64,000 bases of DNA from Bacteroidota bacterium. GTDB lineage: Bacteria > Bacteroidota > Ignavibacteria > Kapaibacteriales > Kapaibacteriaceae. A model generated the notes under the pieces. That model worked only from the letters and a program-made list of their open reading frames with translations, did no database searches and had not been told where the DNA came from. Positions 19,801-27,444 of this stretch are shown one piece after another (the stretch's first letter is position 1; every line of letters starts with the position of its first letter). The DNA lies in assembly GCA_018266735.1 (NCBI GenBank), contig JAFDZT010000002.1, positions 298,439-362,438 of the forward strand, written 5' to 3'. A program made the translations under genes and the position numbers.

Positions 19801-21230
19801 CACCATCGCAAAACGGACGTGCTGCTGCAGATCTGGTGATCACCTCAACGGACGATCGCACGGTGACCGTGCATCTCTACGGAGAAGGTACCGGCGACGC
19901 ACGGTTCCAAACCGTTGCACCGGTGGTCTTCCCGCTCGATGTGTGTAGCAGCGATCCGGTGGCAGAGACCTTTAACGTGACCAACATCGGTAACTCGACA
20001 CTCATCCTCTACAGTGGGATCATCGATGGAACCGATGCCGTTGACTATACGCTTGAACGCGTTGGCGCACCGCTCACCTTCCCCATCGAAGTCGAGGCAA
20101 GCAAGAGCGTGCAGTTCCGCGTGATCTTCGCGCCGAAGTCGATCGGCGCGAAGAGCGCTCGTGTGGTGTTCAGCTCGAATGCCATCAATGCATCGAACGG
20201 ACTCACGGCTGTCACCCTTGTTGGCCGAAAAGACTCCGTCGCCTTCGAACTCTCTCGTTCTTCTGTGACCTATGCAGATGTAGCGCAGGGCGAAACTCCG
20301 GTGGAGACGGTGTACCTGATCAACCGAGGATCCATCATCCTGCGTTGGCCCAAGACACCGATCGATCTCGGTGATTTCGTGATCGAGAAGATCACGCCGG
20401 ACATCGTCCAACCCAACCAACAGTCGGAAGTGACGATACGGTTCAAGGGCGGCAAGGAAGGAAGTGTGTACACGACATCCTTTGTGTTCACAACACAGGA
20501 CACGGCATGTGGCAGACGGGATACGCTGCAACTGACGGCCTTCGTGAATGCCGTTGTAAGTGTGACACTTCGCATGGACACGATCCGTTCGCACACGGGT
20601 GCCATCGTCTCGGTCCCGCTGTATGTGACGAACAAGCAGCACTTGGATCGGACAACTGTTCGCATCATCCACGCCGATCTGCTCGTCAATGCCTCCATCC
20701 TCCAACCGAGCGGTTCATTGCCCATGGGTCAGTTGGACTCTACCGGAAAGATCCGTCGTATTCCCGTGGTGATCCCGATCCCCGAGGGCTCGGACTCTCT
20801 GGCCATGACATTGCAATTCTCGACCACGTGGGGCAACGACACGATGTCGGTGATCAACGTGGCCAACTTCACCGAGATCGACACGATGCGTGTATTGGTA
20901 CGCCAAGGTGGAGTGATCCTCGACGATCTATGCACGCAAGGTGGCGTGCGACTCTTCCAGCTGCAGCCAAATGCCGCAGGCATCGTCGCCTCACCACAAC
21001 CGTCAACCGGTGCGACCGTGCTTGACATGGAAGTGGTGGAGAAGGGTATGACCACTGTGGAACTCGTCGACATGCAAGGACGAACCCTTGCCACCCTCGT
21101 CCAACGTTCCCTTGCTCCCGGCTCGTATCGCGTTCCGATGAATGTCTCGCAACTCCCTGCCGGAGTGTACTTCCTGCAGATGACCACGCCAACAGAGCAC
21201 AAGAGTGTACGATTCGAGAGAGCTAAGTAA
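16896..21230 (+). CDS. Secreted VWA / seven-blade WD40 / choice-of-anchor protein with T9SS C-terminal domain
   Basis: A 1444-residue protein. A signal peptide (residues 2-27, DSWAQA) is followed by a von Willebrand A-like domain at about 88-260, whose MIDAS is degenerate (DRSSE instead of DxSxS; VSGNPS where a DG motif is usual). Then come an immunoglobulin-like anchor domain, a WD40 propeller at about 485-776 with seven countable blades (GGHDGTVRVWD, SHDGTVRFWD, GGADLMLRRWD, GSGDGTAKFFE, SSTDFTARVWN and two weak ones), and more choice-of-anchor repeats. A T9SS type A-like sorting domain ends the protein at about 1362-1444 (VELVDMQGRTLATL, LPAGVYFLQM). The ATG at 16896 has an AAAGAAGG site before it. 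Two nt separate it from the second OmpA gene. Probably a surface or secreted protein; the partner is unknown. Confidence 0.88.
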   Translation: MKHRPRFAVVVLFIVLLGVATLDSWAQAFVVPRLVTTAYPTMTAECYNFDAQGAFVALGAKEVTVKENGANMTVTTTCGNGQSTPASIMVAVDRSSETLTKAKAGAASVISGVVGQTDELGLISFNQAPSLEQGLTVNKTQYASRVSAITAGTNGTAINIDSLFHNAPLGAFAQLKNARNFRALVIFVSGNPSFDAALARKVAKQYAIKVYVVGINLPISAQLRELCDSTGGAWIDGLISDDDIKAYAWAFVAHARGVQPCAAVWTSTPSCALERTIEVKHASTTRSFTIPAPIGSRIVLELSEPGIAFGEVAPPQTVTKSVILTVRNGFARVTAYTSSNPRFAVTLPTGPVDMVPGASQEVKVKFTPTDSSGQFGTITFVSADACDTTVLYVRGGFRNKDNNLKVLSPNGGEKYVAGIDTLIRWTGTLPQDIVRIDGSEDDGATWSSITEAASGNEYVYTPGPNATKKALIRIQRTLLDPSDIIVLSGSEKPIYTAALSNDSKTAYTGGHDGTVRVWDAETGLQRRVMTGHSDWVWGLAVHPSANMIASASHDGTVRFWDPTTGTQLGAVPVTGRAWSVAFNANGDSLYVSSDAGIIIIDPASFTIVQNVPTTDGAIVYSVRVSQDGTQLVTCEGNTVRLREATGDLAIKRSFVGHVGPVYSADVNVNGQVVVSGGADLMLRRWDASNGTQTGSTPAMTGSLLSVQFNRGGGQVLTGSGDGTAKFFETNTLNELNALAGHTGLVYSARYNSAGDKVITSSTDFTARVWNISGIRLDEDKSDAVFEIQGSTATTQDVEFTPAIEVGGSARQTAVVFRNTGATPIVVQGARFTTGDQGDFNIISPVFPVTVAPGATSSLTLTFQPTQVGDRSTTLLLQTGTGPRTLTVRGTGKLPVLNVISVIDYGRRIANLAQIDTNVRVALPIGVTSPVQVKSTAIVGPDQAQFSIVSGGAPFTVSNNGTQTIVVRFAPSQNGRAAADLVITSTDDRTVTVHLYGEGTGDARFQTVAPVVFPLDVCSSDPVAETFNVTNIGNSTLILYSGIIDGTDAVDYTLERVGAPLTFPIEVEASKSVQFRVIFAPKSIGAKSARVVFSSNAINASNGLTAVTLVGRKDSVAFELSRSSVTYADVAQGETPVETVYLINRGSIILRWPKTPIDLGDFVIEKITPDIVQPNQQSEVTIRFKGGKEGSVYTTSFVFTTQDTACGRRDTLQLTAFVNAVVSVTLRMDTIRSHTGAIVSVPLYVTNKQHLDRTTVRIIHADLLVNASILQPSGSLPMGQLDSTGKIRRIPVVIPIPEGSDSLAMTLQFSTTWGNDTMSVINVANFTEIDTMRVLVRQGGVILDDLCTQGGVRLFQLQPNAAGIVASPQPSTGATVLDMEVVEKGMTTVELVDMQGRTLATLVQRSLAPGSYRVPMNVSQLPAGVYFLQMTTPTEHKSVRFERAK

Positions 21231-21232
21231 CC

Positions 21233-23263
21233 ATGAGAACCATGACACGACTTCCCCACTTCGCATCTGCACTGTTCCTGATCGTTGCCACAACGACCGT
21301 TGCACAAGTCCCGAACGACCCATTGCTCCGTCCGCGTATCGGTCTGTTCTTTGACTACGCTCTTGGCATTCATGCCGCTTCCTTCACGCAACTGCCTGAT
21401 GTGGCCAATTGCTGTCCGGAATTCCAGACCACCATGGGAACGGGCTTCTTCGCGGGTCTGCAGTATGAGCAACCATTCAACAAGGATCTCGCTCTGTATA
21501 TGCGTTTGCACTACGGTTCCTATGGCGTGGACTTTTCGCAGACGGAGTCCAAGCCCGTTGCGTTGGCGGATGGATCCACCACCAATGCAACGATCCGTCA
21601 CGACCTCAATGGTTCATTCGGTCAGATCAGTGTAGAGCCACTCTTGGCCTATCACGTCTCGCCGGAGTTCATGGTTCGCGGTGGACTGACGGCGGGCTAT
21701 GTGTTCAGTGCGACCTACGATCAGAAGGAAGTACTGGAGACGCCGGCCAACGCAACGTTCGTTGGCGGATCGCGCATGCGCAACGCATCGAGCGGCGATA
21801 TCAAGAATGCCTCGTCCGTTGCCGTAGGCATCACGGTGGGCGCATCGTATGAACTTGCCTTGAATGCCGATCGAACGATCTTCCTCACACCCGAAGTGCT
21901 CTTCACGTATTCACCCATTCCGGTGGTGAGCGGGCTGTCGTGGAATGCCCATCAGATCCGTGCCGGTTTGGCACTATCGTTCATTCCGCCCGAGGTCGAG
22001 GATACGCTTTCCGACATCGAACTCTACAACTTCGCAACGGCCATCACACCACCAAAGACCGTGTCGGCATCGGTTCCGTTCACATCCGACATCACGGCCA
22101 GCGGTATCGGCACAACTGGCGAACGTCTTCCGGCCGAACGCATCAGAATGGAAGAGTTCTCATCGACGCGGGTCCGTCCGGTGTTGCCCTACGTGTTCTT
22201 CGACAAGAATTCGTCGGAGATCCCGGCCCGGTATACCGAGCTCAATCAGGATCAACGCGACGTGTTCGCCATCGAGAACTTCTACAATCTCGATGCCATG
22301 ATCACTTACCATCACGTGCTCAACATCATCGGCAAGCGCATGCAGGATGATGCGAATGCAACGATCACGCTCACCGGTTGTGTTGACAACACGGATGCAG
22401 AATTGAACAACACGGCATTGGCGCAAGCACGGGTGAATGCGGTTCGCTCCTACCTCGTCGACAAATGGGGCGTCGCCCCAGCACGCGTCCAAACCGCAAC
22501 ACGACTGCTTCCGGAGCAGGCCTCGAACTCTGCCGAGCTTGATGGTCAGGCAGAGAATCGTCGTGTGGAGATCTCAGCCACCAGCGATGCGATCCTCGCG
22601 CCGATCATGTCGCGCGACACGATGCGTTCGTTCACGCCGGCCGGTCTTCGCTTCGCACCTGCCGTTACACCTCGTGTTCCGGTGAAGTCGTGGACGATCT
22701 TCGTCACAGCGGATGATCGCATCATCAAGACCTTCCATGCCGGCGACCCTGTACCGGCATCGGTGGATTGGCGCATCGACGAAGCACAGCTCGCCATCCC
22801 GAGCGACGTTGAGAAGCTCGGCTACTTGTTCGTCGCACGCGATTCGGCCGGACTGGTCATTCCTTCGGAGTCGAAGAAGATCCAAGTGGAAGCGGTCACG
22901 CTCGCATCGAAGAAGCAAGGCGGCATGGCGGACAAGGCCGTGGATCGTTATTCGCTGATCCTGTTCGGCTTCGACAAGTCAGACCTCACGCCCGCAAATG
23001 CTGCCTTCGTGAACCAGATCAAGGCGAACATTCAACCAACATCGCAAGTGAAGGTGATCGGCTATACGGATCGGAGCGGATCGGATGATTACAATCAACG
23101 TCTGAGCCAGTCACGCGCATCAACGGTCGCACGCGCGCTCGGCTTGCCTGAGTCGCAGGCCACGGGCGTTGGTGAACGTGCTCCGCTCTATAACAACGAT
23201 ACACCGGAAGGTCGCTTCTACTCACGAACAGTAGAAGTTCTTGTCGAGACACCGAAGAAATAA
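21233..23263 (+). CDS. OmpA-family outer-membrane protein, paralogue 2, with two OmpA-like domains
   Basis: 676 residues with the same plan as the gene at 14790. It has a signal peptide (ending TTVAQ), a barrel region with CCPEF at 60-64, a divergent OmpA-like domain from about 316 (YVFFDKNSSEIPARY, LTGCVDNTDAE) and a canonical OmpA domain from about 573 (LILFGFDKSDLTPANA, VIGYTDRSGSDDYNQRLSQSRA). Both paralogues end in the same style (RTVEVLVETPKK here, RTVTVTVETPIK there). It starts 2 nt after the VWA/WD40 gene stop, and its own stop overlaps the next ATG (TAATG), so the four genes look like one transcript. It presumably anchors the outer membrane to peptidoglycan. Confidence 0.88.
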   Translation: MRTMTRLPHFASALFLIVATTTVAQVPNDPLLRPRIGLFFDYALGIHAASFTQLPDVANCCPEFQTTMGTGFFAGLQYEQPFNKDLALYMRLHYGSYGVDFSQTESKPVALADGSTTNATIRHDLNGSFGQISVEPLLAYHVSPEFMVRGGLTAGYVFSATYDQKEVLETPANATFVGGSRMRNASSGDIKNASSVAVGITVGASYELALNADRTIFLTPEVLFTYSPIPVVSGLSWNAHQIRAGLALSFIPPEVEDTLSDIELYNFATAITPPKTVSASVPFTSDITASGIGTTGERLPAERIRMEEFSSTRVRPVLPYVFFDKNSSEIPARYTELNQDQRDVFAIENFYNLDAMITYHHVLNIIGKRMQDDANATITLTGCVDNTDAELNNTALAQARVNAVRSYLVDKWGVAPARVQTATRLLPEQASNSAELDGQAENRRVEISATSDAILAPIMSRDTMRSFTPAGLRFAPAVTPRVPVKSWTIFVTADDRIIKTFHAGDPVPASVDWRIDEAQLAIPSDVEKLGYLFVARDSAGLVIPSESKKIQVEAVTLASKKQGGMADKAVDRYSLILFGFDKSDLTPANAAFVNQIKANIQPTSQVKVIGYTDRSGSDDYNQRLSQSRASTVARALGLPESQATGVGERAPLYNNDTPEGRFYSRTVEVLVETPKK

Positions 23264-24378
23264 TGCGACTGCTCGTTCTGAACTGGCAGGATCGCACGCA
23301 TCCGCAAGCGGGCGGTGCGGAAGTACACCTGCATGAGATCTTTTCGCGCATGGTAGAGCGTGGCCACGAGGTCACGCTCTACTGTTGTGCCTATCCCGGT
23401 GCTCCGGAGACCGAAGTGTTGGACGGGATCACGGTCATTCGCCATGGTTCGCGCGCAACGTTCAACTGGACCGTGCGGGGCGCCTACAAGAAACGGTTCG
23501 CGAACGAACGGTTCGATATCGTGATCGATGACATCAACAAGATCCCGTTCTTCACACCGCGGTTCGTGAAGAGACCGTTGTTGGCCATCGTGCATCACTT
23601 CTTTGGCACCAGCATCTTTCACGAGGCCGGCCGGCTTGCCGGACTCTATGTGAAGTATTTCGAGGACAAGATCGGGCGCGTTTATCGGAACACCCCTATC
23701 TGTGTTGTTTCCGACTCAACGCGGAAAGAGTGTATCGAACGCGGCATCCCTGCTGCGAACCTCACCGTCATCCACAATGCCATCGACCATACGCACTTCC
23801 CGATGAAGGTGGGCGAGAAGGATGCACGTCCGACGATCGCGTATTTCGGTCGACTCAAGCGCTACAAATCGGTCGACCACTTGCTTCGTGCCGTCGCCAT
23901 GGTCGTAAAGACCATTCCTACCGTACAGGTGCATATTCTGGGAACCGGCGATGGAAGGGACGAATTGGAGCGACTCGTGTCGATGCTTGGACTGCAAGAC
24001 CACGTGCGTTTCTTTGGCTTTGTAACCGATGCACAGAAAGTGGAATTGTTGTCCCAAGCTCACGTCGTTGTCAACACGTCGATCAAAGAAGGCTGGGGCA
24101 TCACCAACATCGAAGCCAATGCCTGTGGTACGCCGGTGATCTCTGCAGATGTTCCGGGTCTGCGAGACTCTGTGCGCGATGGTGAATCCGGTCTGCTGTA
24201 TCCCTATGGCAACATCGACGTCCTCGCCGCGCATATCGTCCGCGTATTGGTGGATCGCCCGGAACGCGAACGCCTGTCTGCAGGCGCACTGCGTTGGGCC
24301 AGCACCTTCACATGGGAACGGTCCAGCCGTGAGATGCAAGATCTTTGCGAGCGAGTGATCGCACACTATCGTCCATAG
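23263..24378 (+). CDS. GT4 family glycosyltransferase
   Basis: A 371-residue GT-B fold retaining glycosyltransferase. The N-terminal acceptor lobe begins MRLLVLNWQDRTHPQAGGAEVH. The C-terminal lobe includes IAYFGRLKRYKSVDHLL and the donor-binding segment EGWGITNIEANACGTPVIS, where the two glutamates are spaced as in GT4 (E-x7-E). The start codon shares its A with the upstream stop (TAATG). Its position behind two OmpA proteins and before another exported protein raises the possibility that it glycosylates a surface protein, but this is inference; a lipid-linked glycan is equally possible. Confidence 0.88.
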   Translation: MRLLVLNWQDRTHPQAGGAEVHLHEIFSRMVERGHEVTLYCCAYPGAPETEVLDGITVIRHGSRATFNWTVRGAYKKRFANERFDIVIDDINKIPFFTPRFVKRPLLAIVHHFFGTSIFHEAGRLAGLYVKYFEDKIGRVYRNTPICVVSDSTRKECIERGIPAANLTVIHNAIDHTHFPMKVGEKDARPTIAYFGRLKRYKSVDHLLRAVAMVVKTIPTVQVHILGTGDGRDELERLVSMLGLQDHVRFFGFVTDAQKVELLSQAHVVVNTSIKEGWGITNIEANACGTPVISADVPGLRDSVRDGESGLLYPYGNIDVLAAHIVRVLVDRPERERLSAGALRWASTFTWERSSREMQDLCERVIAHYRP

Positions 24379-24383
24379 GCGTC

Positions 24384-26444
24384 ATGACGCGTCGACTCTC
24401 CATCATCGTCCTTCTTCTCCTTGCCACCCTCCCATTGGCGTCGGCTCCGTTGAAGGACAGCAAGGGGAAGGATTTCTGGATCGCCTTCATGCCGAATGCG
24501 CATTCGTTCAGTGTCGGAACGCTGATCGTCTTCGTCACGGCAGAACAGCCAACGACGGGCACCATCACGTATGTGAACCGACGCGGACAGACGATCAACG
24601 TGCCGTTCTCGATCGCAACCGCCAACGCTGAGTATCGCCTCTCGATCGCATACCAAGACCTCGAGCTGGACGGATACGACTACAATCTGCGACGTCAGAA
24701 CGATGAAGAAACAGCCGTGCGTTACTCCATGCATGTGGTGTCGAATGAAGAAGTGACGGTCTACGCGGAAGCGCGTGAGCAGACGAGCACCGATGCATGG
24801 CTTGTCTATCCGACCGACGTGCTCGGCACGGACCATATCGTGCTGTGTTACTCTTCCGACGGCGAGTACGGGCGCTTGCGAGGCGGAGGCTTTGGGATCA
24901 CGCGTGACTATCCGAGTCAGTTCTGCGTGATCGCCACTCAGAACAACACGCGCGTGACCATTACGAATTCGGCCGGAAGATCTCCCACGGGAACGTGGAA
25001 GGAGAAGACCATCACTCTCCAGGCCGGTCAAGTGTACCTCGTGCAGGCCGAGATACGACAAGGGATCTTGAACGACGATCTTACCGGGTCACGTGTGAGT
25101 GCCACGAAGCCCGTGGCCGTGATCGCAGGTGTCGTGCGCACGGAACTACCACGCTTGGATGAGAACAATGCATCGCGAGATTGTTTGATCGAGCAGATGC
25201 CGCCCACGTCGACGTGGGGCTTGAACTCCATCATCATTCCGCCAAAGCCGGCAAACGATCAACAACTCATGGGCCCAACAGATGGGCCACGCTACCGCAT
25301 CATTGCTGCCGAGAACAACACGTCGATCACGATCAACGCTACACAGCGCTTAACGTTGTCGTCCGGACAGTACTACGAGGGCATCCTTTCCGATCCGAAG
25401 GTGGTGGAGGCCGACAAGCCGATCCTCGTTGCATCCTATCTGCGAACATCGCAGCGAGCTGGTGCGGCCAATGGCGATCCGTCGATGTTCCTGAATCCGC
25501 CCACGGAGCAGTTCCTCAACACGTACACGGTGATCAACATCGAACCCGATGATAGGTCACCCTACTACACCCAACACTTGATCACGCTGATCGTTCGCAC
25601 GGCCGACACCAATGCGGTACGGATCGATGGGATCCAGCCCGCGTCGACCTTTGTGCCGGTTGCAGGCACCAGCTATTCGTACACGCATGTGAGCGTGCAA
25701 CGAGGTCCTCACACGCTGACGTGTCCCACCGGCTTCGGCGTCTACATCTATGGCTATGGTGTTGCAGAGTCGTACGGCTACATTGGCGGCATGGCCTTCG
25801 AGCGACTGCGTATCCCTCGCGTTCAACTCGTCGTGCACGATACGACGGCCGCCCCGGGTGACAGTGCGGCCATTGTGGTGACGTATCAAGGCGTGAGCGA
25901 TTCCGCATCGTTCTTTGCCTTGGGCATTCACACCATGAAGGGCGAACTCGCATGGAATGCCACGCAGTTCATTCCGCTTCCTGTGGAAGGTCGTCACACT
26001 CGATCGGACACACTACTGCTCCCGATCGACGTCAACTTCGACACACTGAAGATCGGCGATACGTTGTATCGGCTCCCCGGACGGATCGTTCTTGGGAATA
26101 CAAGTATGGACTCGGTGTATTTGCGCTCGACATCGTGGTATGATGCTGCCGGCGATTCGATGGACATCGTTACCGACGTCGACAACGGCGCGATCACACT
26201 CTCGAAGATCTGTCGCGATACGGCTGCTCGTCTCTTCGATCCGGATGTTGCCATGCAGTCCATGATGATCGACGTCGTCGACGTTACCGGTCGCGCCTTC
26301 ACGACATTCTCGGTGGAACCACCGGCTGCATCTCGTGACGTGGCAGTGCTGTTACGCCAGCACGGTGTTCCCGCCGGACTGTGGTTCGCCATCGAGCGTC
26401 GCACGACGAGCCATGTGGTTCACCGCATCGCATTGCAAGAATGA
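24384..26444 (+). CDS. IgGFN-binding-domain-like exported protein with T9SS-like C-terminus
   Basis: 686 residues with a clear signal peptide (MTRRLSIIVLLLLATLPLASA). The region after it (GKDFWIAFMPNAHS, then repeated motifs such as WLVYPTDVLGTDHIV and CVIATQNNTRVTITNS) resembles the IgGFN-binding family, found in secreted adhesin-like proteins. The final 70 or so residues (IDVVDVTGRAFTTF, VPAGLWFAIERR) look like a T9SS sorting domain. The ATG at 24384 is 5 nt after the glycosyltransferase stop; an upstream in-frame start inside that gene would spoil the signal peptide. The stop overlaps the next ATG by four bases. It is likely a cell-surface protein; ligand unknown. Confidence 0.78.
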   Translation: MTRRLSIIVLLLLATLPLASAPLKDSKGKDFWIAFMPNAHSFSVGTLIVFVTAEQPTTGTITYVNRRGQTINVPFSIATANAEYRLSIAYQDLELDGYDYNLRRQNDEETAVRYSMHVVSNEEVTVYAEAREQTSTDAWLVYPTDVLGTDHIVLCYSSDGEYGRLRGGGFGITRDYPSQFCVIATQNNTRVTITNSAGRSPTGTWKEKTITLQAGQVYLVQAEIRQGILNDDLTGSRVSATKPVAVIAGVVRTELPRLDENNASRDCLIEQMPPTSTWGLNSIIIPPKPANDQQLMGPTDGPRYRIIAAENNTSITINATQRLTLSSGQYYEGILSDPKVVEADKPILVASYLRTSQRAGAANGDPSMFLNPPTEQFLNTYTVINIEPDDRSPYYTQHLITLIVRTADTNAVRIDGIQPASTFVPVAGTSYSYTHVSVQRGPHTLTCPTGFGVYIYGYGVAESYGYIGGMAFERLRIPRVQLVVHDTTAAPGDSAAIVVTYQGVSDSASFFALGIHTMKGELAWNATQFIPLPVEGRHTRSDTLLLPIDVNFDTLKIGDTLYRLPGRIVLGNTSMDSVYLRSTSWYDAAGDSMDIVTDVDNGAITLSKICRDTAARLFDPDVAMQSMMIDVVDVTGRAFTTFSVEPPAASRDVAVLLRQHGVPAGLWFAIERRTTSHVVHRIALQE

Positions 26445-26998
26445 TCATTGCCTTTTACAAGCCGTACGGCGTCCTCTCGCAGTTCACGCCGGAACGCGGG
26501 AGTGCCTATCGAACGCTTGCCGACTTTGCCTTTCCGCCGGAGGTCTATCCGATCGGCCGACTTGATGCCGACTCCGAAGGTCTTCTCTTGCTGAGCAATG
26601 AACGTGATCTCACGTCGGCCATCCTCGACCCAACGCAAGGTCATGCGCGCACATACTGGGCACAAGTAGAGGGCGTTCCAACTCCGGAAGCATTGGCAAG
26701 GTTGAAGGGCGGCGTGGAGATCGGCGGCTATCGAACGCGTCCGTGTACAGCGCGGATCCTGGAACCGCAACCCGACGTGCCACCTCGCATCCCTCCTATC
26801 CGAGAGCGCAAGAGTATCCCGACCACATGGATCGAATTGGAACTCACCGAGGGCAAGAACCGCCAAGTGCGCAAGATGACGGCGGCTGTGGGCTATCCGA
26901 CGCTACGTCTGCTCCGCGTTCGTGTGGCAGGAGTATCGCTCGATCTCGTGACCGAGGGTATGTGGATCGAAGTGAAGCGGGAACTCCTTCTACCATAG
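26441..26998 (+). CDS. 23S rRNA pseudouridine synthase, RluE-like
   Basis: 185 residues of the RsuA/RluB/E/F family, without the N-terminal S4 domain, which matches RluE (pseudouridine 2457 of 23S rRNA in E. coli). It begins MIIAFYKPYGVLSQF. The catalytic motif GRLDADSEGLLLLSN contains the active Asp, and ELTEGKNRQVRKM is the conserved RNA-contact segment. The ATG at 26441 overlaps the preceding stop (ATGA). The exact target nucleotide is inferred only from the lack of S4. Confidence 0.88.
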   Translation: MIIAFYKPYGVLSQFTPERGSAYRTLADFAFPPEVYPIGRLDADSEGLLLLSNERDLTSAILDPTQGHARTYWAQVEGVPTPEALARLKGGVEIGGYRTRPCTARILEPQPDVPPRIPPIRERKSIPTTWIELELTEGKNRQVRKMTAAVGYPTLRLLRVRVAGVSLDLVTEGMWIEVKRELLLP

Positions 26999-27017
26999 GG
27001 TGAAGCGTAAAAGTTGC

Positions 27018-27025
27018 TAGATTGA
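27018..27025 (+). promoter_or_regulatory. TAnnTT box upstream of the small Thr-rich gene
   Basis: TAGATTGA fits the TAnnTT core and lies 44 nt before the ATG at 27070, leaving a short leader. The gene before 37031 has a box in the same TTGCTAGnTT context, which strengthens both. Confidence 0.4.
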
Positions 27026-27069
27026 CCCACGGGTTCTCTACTCTTTTTTCATCTATGAGGGGTGTTTCG

Positions 27070-27444
27070 ATGAAGAACAAGGTCCAGCGTTTTCTCGTCA
27101 CCGCAGGATTAGCGGTGTTCGTGATCTTCTTTACGGTGAAGTGTCCGTCGCACGACACGACCTTCACCACGCTCAGACAGCCGCTTCCTGCGAGCATTGC
27201 TGTGACGACCGGAACCACGACCACCGTCTTTGGGTTGGACACGACCATCATTACCGGTACGACGGCCAGCGGCAACATCACCGGTACTACCATGGCGGCA
27301 AGATCTACATGCCAGGTGACCGGTGTTTCGTTTACAACTGGTCTTGGTGGTCAGTCCTTTAACCCACCGGTAAATGGTGTTGTTGGTGATCAGCCGATCC
27401 AAGTGAACATGGTCACTCCCGAAGCAGACAAACCAAAGCCATGA
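27070..27444 (+). CDS. Small exported Thr-rich protein, unrecognised
   Basis: 124 residues starting MKNKVQRF and followed by one hydrophobic segment (about 8-24) that ends TVKCPSHD. The Cys could be a lipidation site, but Lys at the preceding position is not a normal lipobox. The rest is rich in Thr, Ser and Gly (TTGTTTTVFGLDTTI) with no known motif. A GAGGGG ribosome site lies before the ATG at 27070, so I prefer it over the ATG at 27055 and the TTG at 27022. The stop codon directly abuts that of the convergent cyclase gene. Function unknown. Confidence 0.55.
   Translation: MKNKVQRFLVTAGLAVFVIFFTVKCPSHDTTFTTLRQPLPASIAVTTGTTTTVFGLDTTIITGTTASGNITGTTMAARSTCQVTGVSFTTGLGGQSFNPPVNGVVGDQPIQVNMVTPEADKPKP

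Noticed and set aside
24101-24289. Short minus frames opposite the GT4 at 23263
   Set aside because: Too short, antisense and without start or motif support.
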